Positions 16,612 through 25,062 of a stretch of DNA of 64,000 nucleotides are shown here, in pieces. Both the position numbers and the translations under genes were made by a program. Source of the stretch: Campylobacterales bacterium (lineage in GTDB: Bacteria; Campylobacterota; Campylobacteria; Campylobacterales; Sulfurimonadaceae); the NCBI GenBank assembly GCA_026390115.1, contig JAPLGO010000034.1, positions 1 through 64,000 of the forward strand, read 5' to 3'. Below the pieces are notes generated by a model. The model ran no database searches. It saw nothing but the letters and a program-made list of their open reading frames with translations, and had not been told where the DNA came from. Each line of letters begins with the position of its first letter. Within the stretch, counting starts at the first letter, position 1.

Positions 16612-17301
16612 ATGAAAAAAGCAATTTTAATACAGGCTAGACTCTCTTCCTCAAGATTTCCAAACAAAATGTTGCAAGAAATCAATGGAATGACACTCGC
16701 AGAATTCGTTTATAACAGATGCAAAGAGTCTAAAAATTCAGATGATGTAATTATTATAACTTCAAAAGAAAGTAGTGATGATGCGCTCTATAACATGTGT
16801 ATAAATAAAAATATTACAGTTTTTCGAGGTGAGTTAGATGATGTATTGAAAAGATATATCGAAGCATCCAAATATCACAATATTGATATTGTATGTAGAG
16901 TATGTGGGGATTCTCCATTTGTGGACATTGCGGCTATTGATGACATGTTTTATAATTTTGAATATAGTAATGAAATAGAATACATAGCAACAACAAATTC
17001 TTTGAATGGTTTTATGTCGGAAATATTTAGATTAAACTTATTGGAGAGAATATATGATGAAAATTTATCTAAAGAAGATAAGGAACATGTTACAAAATAT
17101 ATCCGTGACAATATTTTAGATTTTCAGGCGAAAGAGTTGAATTTATTTTTAAAGCCTTTAGAGTTAGAAAAATACACATTAACAGTTGATTATCCTGATG
17201 ATATTGTACTGATAAAGAAGATAGCGAGCAGTCTAAATGATTTTCATTTTACTTCTAATGATATAATAAATATTTTAAAACAAATGGAAAATAATAAATG
17301 A
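16612..17301 (+). CDS. Cytidylyltransferase-family protein (SpsF/PtmE-like)
   Basis: The start is placed at ATG 16612 (MKKAILIQARLSSSRFPNKML), just after the previous stop; an upstream in-frame ATG at 16582 lies inside the previous gene and adds a non-homologous leader. The opening QARLSSSRFPNKML, VIIITSKESSDDALY, GELDDVLKRYIEA and CRVCGDSPFVD are the hallmarks of the SpsF/NeuA superfamily (Pfam PF02348). Members make CMP-nonulosonates or other NDP-sugars. With NeuB- and PseG-like genes downstream it may activate the nonulosonate, or act like PtmE on an earlier aminosugar phosphate. 229 residues, normal for the family. Overlaps the next gene by 4 bp. Confidence 0.8.
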   Translation: MKKAILIQARLSSSRFPNKMLQEINGMTLAEFVYNRCKESKNSDDVIIITSKESSDDALYNMCINKNITVFRGELDDVLKRYIEASKYHNIDIVCRVCGDSPFVDIAAIDDMFYNFEYSNEIEYIATTNSLNGFMSEIFRLNLLERIYDENLSKEDKEHVTKYIRDNILDFQAKELNLFLKPLELEKYTLTVDYPDDIVLIKKIASSLNDFHFTSNDIINILKQMENNK

Positions 17302-18158
17302 AATATATAGCACCAAACTTTCCCAAAAGATTAGAACTAGAACTTGTAAGCGATTGCAATTTGAAGTGTACTTATTGCCCTAGGCATTATGTAAATAATT
17401 TAAGCGGTTATATGGATATTGAACTTTTTAAAAAAATAATAGATGAAGCAAGTGAATATCCGGATATGGTTTTTGTACTACACAGAAGAGGTGAAAGTAT
17501 GCTTCATCCGAAATTTAATGAAATGCTAAATCATATTGCAGGTAAATTTAAAGAAGTTCAAATGGCTACAAATGCAACCATGCTAACAAGTGAAAAGTTT
17601 GAAGCTATTGTTAATGGTTTGGATTTTTTATCTTTTAGTTTGGACACCCCTGAGAGATTTAATCGAACACGACTGCCGGCAAAATATGAAAAAGTAGAAG
17701 AAAAAATTTTAAAATTTTTAGAATTTAATCAAGGAAGGGTAAAAACGCAAGCTTCTATGGTAAAAACTTCAGATACTACAGATGAAATGTGCATAGAATT
17801 TACTGAGATATGGAAAGATAGGGTGGATAGAGTAAGAATTTATGAAGAGCATTCAGCTGATGGAGAATTTGGTTCTTTGAAGAATCCAAGAAAAGAGCGA
17901 AAGCCTTGTGTTATGCCAATATATGAAATGCTTATATATGACAATGGAATTGTTGCTAGGTGTAATCATGATTGGGACAGTGACGGGATGGGCGATATGA
18001 CCAAAAATTCATTGAAAGAAGTTTGGATGAATCCAAAATATATAGATCTCAGACAACAGCATCTGACACAAAAACTTACAGACCCGGTTTGCAGTAAATG
18101 TGATAGTTGGTATCCTGAAATTGGAAATCAAGATACGGGGAAGGTGATTGAAAAATGA
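17298..18158 (+). CDS. Radical SAM protein with SPASM-like C-terminus
   Basis: A 286-residue enzyme with C20-x3-C24-x2-C27 (SDCNLKCTYC), which binds the [4Fe-4S] cluster that splits S-adenosylmethionine. It has the usual GExxLHP variant (RRGESMLHPKFNEML), and a Cys-rich C-terminus (KPCVMPIYEM, VARCNHDWDSDG, DPVCSKCDSW) for auxiliary clusters. Such enzymes are found in surface-sugar clusters, but the substrate is unknown. It sits, ATGA-coupled, between a cytidylyltransferase and a sugar aminotransferase, which suggests a radical step on a sugar nucleotide (dehydration, epimerisation or deoxygenation). Confidence 0.85.
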   Translation: MKYIAPNFPKRLELELVSDCNLKCTYCPRHYVNNLSGYMDIELFKKIIDEASEYPDMVFVLHRRGESMLHPKFNEMLNHIAGKFKEVQMATNATMLTSEKFEAIVNGLDFLSFSLDTPERFNRTRLPAKYEKVEEKILKFLEFNQGRVKTQASMVKTSDTTDEMCIEFTEIWKDRVDRVRIYEEHSADGEFGSLKNPRKERKPCVMPIYEMLIYDNGIVARCNHDWDSDGMGDMTKNSLKEVWMNPKYIDLRQQHLTQKLTDPVCSKCDSWYPEIGNQDTGKVIEK

Positions 18159-19288
18159 ATAACTTTATTCCATTAGCAAGACCGGACATTGGAGATGAAG
18201 AGATAGATTTGGTTGTTGAAGCCATTAAATCAGGTTGGCTTACAACAGGTCCAAAAGTTACAGAGTTTGAAAATAAATTATCAGAGTATTTAAAAGCGGA
18301 TGATGAAATTTTTTCAGTTGGTTTAAATTCATGTACATCAGCGCTTTTTTTGGCTCTCAAGGCTCTAGATATAAAGGCAGATGATGAAGTTATTGTTCCA
18401 ACATGGACATTTGCGGCAACTGCGCAAGTAGTTGATTGGATTGGGGCGAAAGTTGTTTTATGCGACATTGAAGAAAACAGTTTAAATATTGATGTGAGAA
18501 AAGCCGAGAAGTTGATTACAAATAAAACAAAAGCCATTATCCCCGTACATATTGCAGGCTATCCATGCGATATGGAAGCGGTTTCCAAATTGGCAAGAAA
18601 ATATAATTTAAAAGTCATAGAAGATGCCGCTCATGCAATAGGAACAAGTTATAGAGATAAAAAAATAGGTAACTTTTCAGATGTTACATGTTTTAGTTTT
18701 TATGCTACGAAAAATTTAGCGATGGGTGAAGGTGGAGCTGCTGTTTCAAAAAATAATAATATAATTGAAAAAATTAGAAAATTGAGTTATTTTGGAATCA
18801 ATAAAGAAGCATTCAAGAGATATGAAAAATCAGGCAGATGGTTTTATGACATAGAAGAAATTGGTTATAAAGCAAACCTAGATAGTATTCATGCTGCATT
18901 AGGAATAGTGCAGTTGAAGAAATTAGATTATATGAATCAAAGAAGAAGAGAAATAGCTTCATATTACAGAAAAAATTTGTCTAATAAATTAGTTTTTAAT
19001 GAAGACTCAAATGAGCATTATCATACCTATCATCTTTTTCCGATTAGACTGCCGGAGAGTATTAAAAGAGATGATTTTATTGAAGAATTAAAAGAAAATA
19101 ATATTGGTGCAAGTGTTCATTTTATACCTTTGCATTTACATACTTTTTACAAAAATAGGTCTAATAACAGTTTTGAAGTAGCAGACAAAGTTTATAAAAG
19201 TATTTTGTCCATTCCAATGTGTTCAGCTATGAGTGATGCTGAAGTAAAGTATGTAGTTGAAACTATAAACAAAATAATAGGTCAATAA
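18155..19288 (+). CDS. DegT/DnrJ/EryC1-family sugar aminotransferase
   Basis: A 377-residue PLP enzyme. The opening PLARPDIGDEEIDLVVEAIKSGWLTTGP, the VGLNSCTSALFLAL cofactor-phosphate loop, EDAAHAIGTSY, and the Schiff-base Lys in FYATKNLAMGEGG are all present; it ends with a normal FIPLHLHTFY stretch. It transaminates a keto-sugar nucleotide, commonly at C3 or C4 (ArnB/PseC/LegC-like). A matching 4,6-dehydratase of the PseB/LegB kind is not seen near it, so its keto-sugar source is unclear. Coupled by 4 bp to the radical SAM gene. Confidence 0.92.
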   Translation: MNNFIPLARPDIGDEEIDLVVEAIKSGWLTTGPKVTEFENKLSEYLKADDEIFSVGLNSCTSALFLALKALDIKADDEVIVPTWTFAATAQVVDWIGAKVVLCDIEENSLNIDVRKAEKLITNKTKAIIPVHIAGYPCDMEAVSKLARKYNLKVIEDAAHAIGTSYRDKKIGNFSDVTCFSFYATKNLAMGEGGAAVSKNNNIIEKIRKLSYFGINKEAFKRYEKSGRWFYDIEEIGYKANLDSIHAALGIVQLKKLDYMNQRRREIASYYRKNLSNKLVFNEDSNEHYHTYHLFPIRLPESIKRDDFIEELKENNIGASVHFIPLHLHTFYKNRSNNSFEVADKVYKSILSIPMCSAMSDAEVKYVVETINKIIGQ

Positions 19289-19289
19289 A

Positions 19290-20591
19290 ATGAATACTTT
19301 TAAAGAACTGCTTTTAAATACAAAAAGAGTCTCTGTTTGGGGTGTGGGGTACTTAGGCTACACAACAATTTTAAGATTACAGGAAAATGGCTTCTGCTCA
19401 GTTGTTTATGATTTTAATGAAGATAGATTAGACGATTTAAAGAATAATCTATATCCTGAAAAAGAGCAAATCAATAGCTGGTCAAAGCGCGGTAAAATCC
19501 CTGCAATAAATCTTGAAAAAATAAGCATAGTTCAAGATAAAAATTTATTGTTTAAAAATAAGATTCATATTGTTTCCTTTCCAAATAGTGATGGCTTCGG
19601 TTATTCTGCTTTAGCTGATCTGTTTATTAAAAATAAAAATGAGCTAGAAAACAGTTTGATACTATTTCAGTCTGCCGGAGCTCCAAAAACTATAGAAAAC
19701 AATTTTTGTAATTCACTCATAAAAAATAATTTAGATGTTGAAATAGCAACTGTTTTTAGAAGTGACTGGACAATAGAAGATTTTTTTAATAAAAATGTTC
19801 AAAGAGTTGTCTCAGGAAATAATCAAAAAGCAATAGATAAAACAGATTTTTTTCTTCAATTGTTAGGACTAGAGTCAATAAAACTAGGTAAATTGGAGGA
19901 AGCAGAACTTTATGAAAATGTAAAAAATGCACTTAGTTATACTACAGTCGCTTTTTTTAACCAGTTGTCTTTATCGTATCCACACATAAATATGAATGAA
20001 TTATCTAAAAAATTATTACATGAGATGCACTTTGATAATCTTACATTGGGTGTTAGCAGTGTGGATTATAAATCTGAACAGTCTATTGAGAATATACTTC
20101 GAGGTTCTACGGGAGATTTTTTGTCAATCTTAAAAGAAGCAAATAGCACTAATATTTCATTTTTATTCTATTATGTAAATTTGTTAAAAAATAAACATGT
20201 TACTTCTGTCACGATTCTTGGTCTCTCTTCTTATAACAGCATGGGAGATTTAAGGTTCTCCCCGTCAGTTATGTTAGCTGAATATCTCAACAAAGAAAAT
20301 ATAAAAGTTTATATTCATGATGAAAATTTTAGTCAAGAAGAGTTACAAAAGATATTGCCATATTCTGAATTTATTGATTTAAATACAGAGTCCATAAGCT
20401 CAGATGTTGTTTTTGTTATGAGCTTATCTCAAAAGTATAGGTTTTTTACGCAAAACGAAATGGATACAATAGGTTTATCTAAAGTAAGATATGTATTGGA
20501 TAATACAGGTTTTTTTAAACATTTTAAATACAGTGATAAAACTTTATACCATCAACTATGCGATGAAAATTTGGTAAAGGTAATGAACTAG
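19290..20591 (+). CDS. Divergent UDP-sugar dehydrogenase-like protein without the catalytic Cys motif
   Basis: A 433-residue protein laid out like a UDP-glucose/GDP-mannose dehydrogenase: Rossmann loop VWGVGYLGYTTILRLQENG, an FPNSDGFGYSAL segment in place of VPTP, a helical middle (ENVKNALSYTTVAFFNQLSL), and a C-terminal LGLSSYNSMGDLRFSPSVMLAEYL resembling the third domain (FKxxxxDxRxSP). The GGHCIxxDPYYL catalytic box is replaced by LGVSSVDYKSEQ, so oxidation by the usual thiohemiacetal route seems impossible. It may do a single two-electron oxidation, a reduction, or have a regulatory role. Conserved position between an aminotransferase and an AsnB-like enzyme suggests a real step in the pathway. 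Confidence 0.65.
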   Translation: MNTFKELLLNTKRVSVWGVGYLGYTTILRLQENGFCSVVYDFNEDRLDDLKNNLYPEKEQINSWSKRGKIPAINLEKISIVQDKNLLFKNKIHIVSFPNSDGFGYSALADLFIKNKNELENSLILFQSAGAPKTIENNFCNSLIKNNLDVEIATVFRSDWTIEDFFNKNVQRVVSGNNQKAIDKTDFFLQLLGLESIKLGKLEEAELYENVKNALSYTTVAFFNQLSLSYPHINMNELSKKLLHEMHFDNLTLGVSSVDYKSEQSIENILRGSTGDFLSILKEANSTNISFLFYYVNLLKNKHVTSVTILGLSSYNSMGDLRFSPSVMLAEYLNKENIKVYIHDENFSQEELQKILPYSEFIDLNTESISSDVVFVMSLSQKYRFFTQNEMDTIGLSKVRYVLDNTGFFKHFKYSDKTLYHQLCDENLVKVMN

Positions 20592-20594
20592 CAC

Positions 20595-22256
20595 ATGTGC
20601 GGAATAGCAGGTTTTATATCTCTCAATAAAAGTTATGATGCAAAAAAAATAGTATCAAACATGTTGAAAATAATATCTTACAGGGGACCGGATCAAAAAG
20701 GTCTTGAAACCTACGACAACACAACCATGGGAATGGTGAGATTAAGTATTATAGATTGCAAAAATCATGATATTCCAATTGTTGATAGCAGTGAAAACTA
20801 TGCCATAGTCTATAACGGCGAGATATATAATCATGATTCAATACGAAGTACATTGAAAGCTAAGTATAGATTTAAAACAAACTCAGATACAGAAACAGCT
20901 TTAGTGAGCTATATAGAAAATGGTGTCAAATCCTTTAGTGAGCATAATGGCATGTATGCTTTTTCTATTTATGATAAACAAAAAAAAGAAACAATTATAG
21001 TAAGAGACAAATCAGGAGAAAAGCCTTTATATTATACGCAAGGAAAAGATTTTTTTGCATATGCAAGTGAAATGAAATGTTTACTTGAACTCGTTGAACC
21101 TAGGTTTAACGATGAAGCAATCTCTTATGATGCATACGAATTTACAGTTGGAAAAGAGACACTTTTTAGAAATATATATCAGTTAGAACCGGGTGAATAT
21201 ATTAAAGTAAAAGATGCAAAATATCAAATATTCAGTTATTGGAAGATTTGGGAGAATCTTATTGATGTGCCTGATGATGAAGAGAAAATAATTACTGATT
21301 TAAGTGAATTAGTAGAAGACTCTATTCTTTTAAGAACAAAAAATGCGGCACATCAATATAGTGCTTTTATTAGTGGGGGCGTTGATAGTTCCCTCATTGC
21401 ATGTATTGCAAAACCGGATTATTTATATACGGCACATTACAATTATAGTGATTTTGATGAGTTGGATTATGCTAAATTAGTAGCTAAACAGATTAATAAA
21501 GAGTTGATTATCGTGTCTCCAACTAAAGAAGATTTTGTAAGAACAAGAGAGGATATTGCGTATCATTTAGATACTCCTTGTACTTGGACAAGTTTTACAT
21601 TGTGGATGTTGCTTGAGAGAGTAAAAAAAGACGGGGTAAAAATTGTTATGACAGGAGAGGGTGCAGATGAGATGTTTGGAGGATATCACAGATACCATCT
21701 GCTTCACCATGATGAGCAAATATATAAACTCGAAGCGATGAAGCAATACTCCTATTTGATAGGAAAATATCACGGTTCTGCAAGTAGCAGATATGCCAAA
21801 CTTGTAAACAGATGTGAAAATCCTTATAATGAAAAAGTAAACAGATATTTAGATGAGACCATAGGGACCTATGCCAGTAAAATGAGCGAAGATATAGTAC
21901 ACTTTATGGGTTTAAATGATTTTTACAGCACTATGCAAGTACTTTTACAAATGAGCGACAGGTTAAATATGGCACATAGTATAGAAAATCGTTCACCTTT
22001 TTTAGATTACAGATTAGTTCAGTACGCTTTTTCCATACAATCAAAATACAAAATTAAAAATGGAATAACAAAATGGATACTTAAAGAGGTGTCAAAAAAA
22101 TTCATACCAAATGAAATAAGCAATAGAATAGATAAAAGAGGCTTCGCAGCCCCTATAAATAAATGGTACGAATGGGATAAAAATGGAAAATACAATAGAA
22201 GCGCATATAAAAATATGGTTTTTGAAGATTGGAAAAAATCTTTTGGAGTTAAGTAA
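20595..22256 (+). CDS. Asparagine synthetase-like amidotransferase, copy 1
   Basis: A 553-residue AsnB-type protein. The mature N-terminus MCGIAGFISLN supplies the nucleophilic Cys2 of a class II glutaminase, with SYRGPDQKG, AIVYNGEIYNH and SDTETALVSY. The synthetase half has the PP-loop FISGGVDSSLIACI (about residue 262) and MTGEGADEMFGGYHRY. Both active sites look intact. In polysaccharide loci such proteins often amidate a carboxyl group (uronic or ulosonic acid) or feed ammonia to a partner. A second copy lies at 25063; the two flank an amidotransferase. 1-bp overlap with the next gene. Confidence 0.88.
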   Translation: MCGIAGFISLNKSYDAKKIVSNMLKIISYRGPDQKGLETYDNTTMGMVRLSIIDCKNHDIPIVDSSENYAIVYNGEIYNHDSIRSTLKAKYRFKTNSDTETALVSYIENGVKSFSEHNGMYAFSIYDKQKKETIIVRDKSGEKPLYYTQGKDFFAYASEMKCLLELVEPRFNDEAISYDAYEFTVGKETLFRNIYQLEPGEYIKVKDAKYQIFSYWKIWENLIDVPDDEEKIITDLSELVEDSILLRTKNAAHQYSAFISGGVDSSLIACIAKPDYLYTAHYNYSDFDELDYAKLVAKQINKELIIVSPTKEDFVRTREDIAYHLDTPCTWTSFTLWMLLERVKKDGVKIVMTGEGADEMFGGYHRYHLLHHDEQIYKLEAMKQYSYLIGKYHGSASSRYAKLVNRCENPYNEKVNRYLDETIGTYASKMSEDIVHFMGLNDFYSTMQVLLQMSDRLNMAHSIENRSPFLDYRLVQYAFSIQSKYKIKNGITKWILKEVSKKFIPNEISNRIDKRGFAAPINKWYEWDKNGKYNRSAYKNMVFEDWKKSFGVK

Positions 22257-22885
22257 TGTTTGAATTTTTAGCCTTGATTACTAATAAACATTATTGGAAA
22301 CTTCATAGTTGTATTATAAAATTCATACTATTAATTTATGGTATTAAAGTCGGAAAGAATTTTTATTGTGAAGGTGTACCAAAACTTAAAATAAGAGGCA
22401 AAGCCGAAAATATTGTTATTGGAGATAATGTAAGTTTTTTCGGTAATGTTGATATTCGAAATCGGGAAGATGGTAAAATTATTATTTGTGATAATGTAAG
22501 TATCGATAACGATACAAGATTTGTATCTGCCAATGATACGGTTTTGACTATTGAAAAAGGAACAGGGATAGGACCTTTTTGTGTTTTTAATTGTGGAGTT
22601 AATGTAAGTATTGGAAAAAATTGTCTAATTTCTGGACATATTTATATCCAATCATCAGAACATGGAGTAGAAAAAGGCAAGCTAATTAAAGAGCAAAATC
22701 ATTCATACGGTGAGATAGTTATCGGCGATGATTGTTGGCTTGCAGCAAATGTTATGATAGCAAAAAATGTTAAATTAGGTAATGGATGTATTGTTGGAGC
22801 CAAAGCATTTTTACGCAATATTGCGTATGAAGATAATAGTATTATTGCAGGTATTCCAAGTAAAAAAATTGGAGAAAGAAAATGA
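22256..22885 (+). CDS. Left-handed beta-helix acyltransferase, copy in nonulosonate-like block
   Basis: A 209-residue hexapeptide-repeat acyltransferase (WbbJ/LegH-like). Repeats such as IVIGDNVSFFGNVDI, IGPFCVFNCGVNVSIGKNCLI and GEIVIGDDCWLAANVMIAKNVKLG end in the cap IAGIPSKKIGERK. The His in SSEHGVEK is a candidate catalytic base. It probably O- or N-acetylates a sugar intermediate using acetyl-CoA. It overlaps both neighbours by 1-4 bp. Confidence 0.85.
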   Translation: MFEFLALITNKHYWKLHSCIIKFILLIYGIKVGKNFYCEGVPKLKIRGKAENIVIGDNVSFFGNVDIRNREDGKIIICDNVSIDNDTRFVSANDTVLTIEKGTGIGPFCVFNCGVNVSIGKNCLISGHIYIQSSEHGVEKGKLIKEQNHSYGEIVIGDDCWLAANVMIAKNVKLGNGCIVGAKAFLRNIAYEDNSIIAGIPSKKIGERK

Positions 22886-24012
22886 AATATTGTAAAAAAT
22901 GCATAATGCCGACGAGCAGACCTGGTATAGTTTTGGATGAAAATGGAATGTGTGGTGGTTGTTTAGGGTTTAAAGAAAAAAAAGAAGAAATCAACTGGGC
23001 GGCTAGAGGCAAGGAGTTAGATAAAATATTAGATAACTTTAGAGGAAAATGTGGTTATGACTGTTTAATTCCTGTCAGTGGCGGAAAAGATAGTACATGG
23101 CAGGTATATTCAATGCTTCAGCGAGGAATGAAACCTTTAGCAATTACAATAAAATGCCAATATAGAACAGAATTAGGACAAAGAAATTTAGACAATTTAA
23201 TTAATTTAGGGGTTGATCATATAGATTTTACAGTTAACCCAAAAATAGATTCTAATTTTATGCTAAAAACATTTGAACAAAATGGCAATCCATCTCTTGT
23301 GGAGCATTTAATTATGTGGTCAACAATTATTAATACAGCTTTGAGATATGACATAAACTTAATTGTTTGGGCAGAAAATTCAGCATTAGAATATGGTGGC
23401 AGTAAAGATGATAGAAATAAATTTAGAATGGATTATGACTGGATAAAAAAATATGGTGTTACAAATGGAACAGTTGCAGAAGATTGGGTAGATGAAAATT
23501 TAACTTTAAAAGATCTAGAAAGCTATAGATTACCTGTTGAATCTAAACTAAATGAGGCTGGCATTGAAAATTTATTTTTAGGTATGTATATGGAGTGGGA
23601 ACCGGAAGATATAGCAAAAAAATCACAAACTGTTGGTTTTGAATGGGCAGAAAATCCTGTTCTTGGACTTCATCCCTTTGTTGGAGTTGATTGTGATTTT
23701 AGAGTTGTTCATCATTTTATGAAATGGTATAAATTTGGAGTAACAAAACTTTGGGACAATTTAGCAATAGAAATTCGTGAAGGAAGAATGAGCAGACAAG
23801 AGGCAGTCTCATTTTTAAAGAATAATACTGAGCCTGTACCAAATAAAGAGATAGAAAGTTTTTGTGCATATTTAAAAATATCGAAAGAAAGATTTTTTGA
23901 AATAGCAGAATCCCATAGAAATTTAGATATATGGAAAAAAGATACCAATAATAATTGGTGTCTTCCTGCATTTAAAAATGAATTTGGATTTTGGAGAGAA
24001 TTTTTACAATGA
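22882..24012 (+). CDS. N-acetyl sugar amidotransferase (PseA/WbpG family)
   Basis: A 376-residue ATP-dependent amidotransferase. The N-terminal Cys pairs (YCKKCIMPTSRPGI and MCGGCLGF) are the family's metal-site signature; the PP-loop PVSGGKDSTWQ lies at residues 64-74. The body (GVDHIDFTVNP, IVWAENSALEYGG, LGMYMEWEPED) matches the TIGR03573-type enzymes that convert an acetamido to an acetamidino group (PseA, WbpG, probably PtmG). In Pseudomonas WbpG takes ammonia from HisH/HisF-like partners; none is present here, but two AsnB-like glutaminases are. ATGA-coupled to both neighbours. Confidence 0.9.
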   Translation: MKYCKKCIMPTSRPGIVLDENGMCGGCLGFKEKKEEINWAARGKELDKILDNFRGKCGYDCLIPVSGGKDSTWQVYSMLQRGMKPLAITIKCQYRTELGQRNLDNLINLGVDHIDFTVNPKIDSNFMLKTFEQNGNPSLVEHLIMWSTIINTALRYDINLIVWAENSALEYGGSKDDRNKFRMDYDWIKKYGVTNGTVAEDWVDENLTLKDLESYRLPVESKLNEAGIENLFLGMYMEWEPEDIAKKSQTVGFEWAENPVLGLHPFVGVDCDFRVVHHFMKWYKFGVTKLWDNLAIEIREGRMSRQEAVSFLKNNTEPVPNKEIESFCAYLKISKERFFEIAESHRNLDIWKKDTNNNWCLPAFKNEFGFWREFLQ

Positions 24013-24359
24013 AATTGAAATTAGAAGAGCATCCAAGAGTTTTTGGAGTCAAGCGACATGAAGTAAAAGATTTTGGAAAGATTTTTTTGGATAATGATGA
24101 AATGGTTTCTTTTAAGACAAAAAGTGGAAAAGAGTATGATTTTGTTGCAAAAGAATGGGGTTTTTATGCTTCACCATCAGTTAACTCAAGATTAAAAAAA
24201 GAGGGATTTAAAACCGCATTAGTGGTAAATGAAAATAATCAGTTGTATGTAATGGCAGTAGAAGAAAATAAAATACCGGAATTTAAGAAGTATTTAAAAG
24301 ATAATCAAGATAACAGAATTGTATGTTGGTTAGATCAATTTTTTATGGAAGAGGATTAA
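24009..24359 (+). CDS. Small protein paired with the amidotransferase
   Basis: A 116-residue protein whose start I place at ATG 24009, overlapping the amidotransferase stop by 4 bp; the longer reading from 23991 lies wholly inside the upstream gene. It is rich in beta-like stretches (HEVKDFGKIFLDNDEMVSFK, YDFVAKEWGFYASPSVNSRL) and has a C-terminal WLDQFFMEED. No motif for catalysis is visible. A small protein is commonly found beside PseA-like genes in Campylobacter-type clusters, so it may be an accessory subunit. That role is inference. Confidence 0.75.
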   Translation: MKLKLEEHPRVFGVKRHEVKDFGKIFLDNDEMVSFKTKSGKEYDFVAKEWGFYASPSVNSRLKKEGFKTALVVNENNQLYVMAVEENKIPEFKKYLKDNQDNRIVCWLDQFFMEED

Positions 24360-24368
24360 AATAACCAA

Positions 24369-25061
24369 ATGAATAATTCAATAGAAAACTACAAGCTTTT
24401 TGATTACGAAAAATTTAAAAATTATGATAGATTTAAGTTTTTAGTATCAATGATGGAACAAAAATTAAATGATAGTGATACGCTTTTAGATATTGGGTGT
24501 GCAAAAGCAGAATTAATTTATTGTTTAAAAGAGAAATTTCCTCACATACAATATACTGGATTGGAATTCTCACAAGATTTGATTGATATGGCAAGTAGTC
24601 AATCTTTTTTAAAGGATGTAAAATTGATTCAAGGAGATGCTCAGAATTTTAATATAAATAAAAAATTTGATATTGTTGTAATGTCAGGTGTTCTATCTAT
24701 TTTTGATGAGATTGAAGTTGTATTAACTAATTTTATATCCCATCTGACCAATAAAGGAAAAGGTTATATTTTTGGAATGTTTAATTCCAATGATATTGAT
24801 GTATTGATTAAATTTAGAAATAATTATATTAACTCTAATCAATGGGAAACAGGCTTAAATAATTTTAGTATAAACACAGTGGATAGTTATTTAAAACAAT
24901 ATTTTTCAATTATAAAATGGACAAAATTTGATTTATCGGTTGATTTACCAAAAACAGAAAATCCAATTAATAGCTATACCTTGAATTGTAATGAAGGTAA
25001 AGTTATCACAAACGGCACAGGATTGATAACAGATTTTTATTTAATAGAATTAGAATTTTAA
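24369..25061 (+). CDS. Class I SAM-dependent methyltransferase
   Basis: A 230-residue methyltransferase. Motif I LLDIGCAKAELIYCL (about 38-52), motif II TGLEFSQDLIDMA, and FDIVVMSGVLSIFDEIE for motif IV are clear. Such genes accompany nonulosonate loci and methylate hydroxyl groups or amidino nitrogens. Strongly AT-rich composition, like its neighbours from 16.6 to 31.5 kb. Lies 9 bp after the small partner gene and 1 bp before the second AsnB-like gene. Confidence 0.85.
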   Translation: MNNSIENYKLFDYEKFKNYDRFKFLVSMMEQKLNDSDTLLDIGCAKAELIYCLKEKFPHIQYTGLEFSQDLIDMASSQSFLKDVKLIQGDAQNFNINKKFDIVVMSGVLSIFDEIEVVLTNFISHLTNKGKGYIFGMFNSNDIDVLIKFRNNYINSNQWETGLNNFSINTVDSYLKQYFSIIKWTKFDLSVDLPKTENPINSYTLNCNEGKVITNGTGLITDFYLIELEF

Positions 25062-25062
25062 C

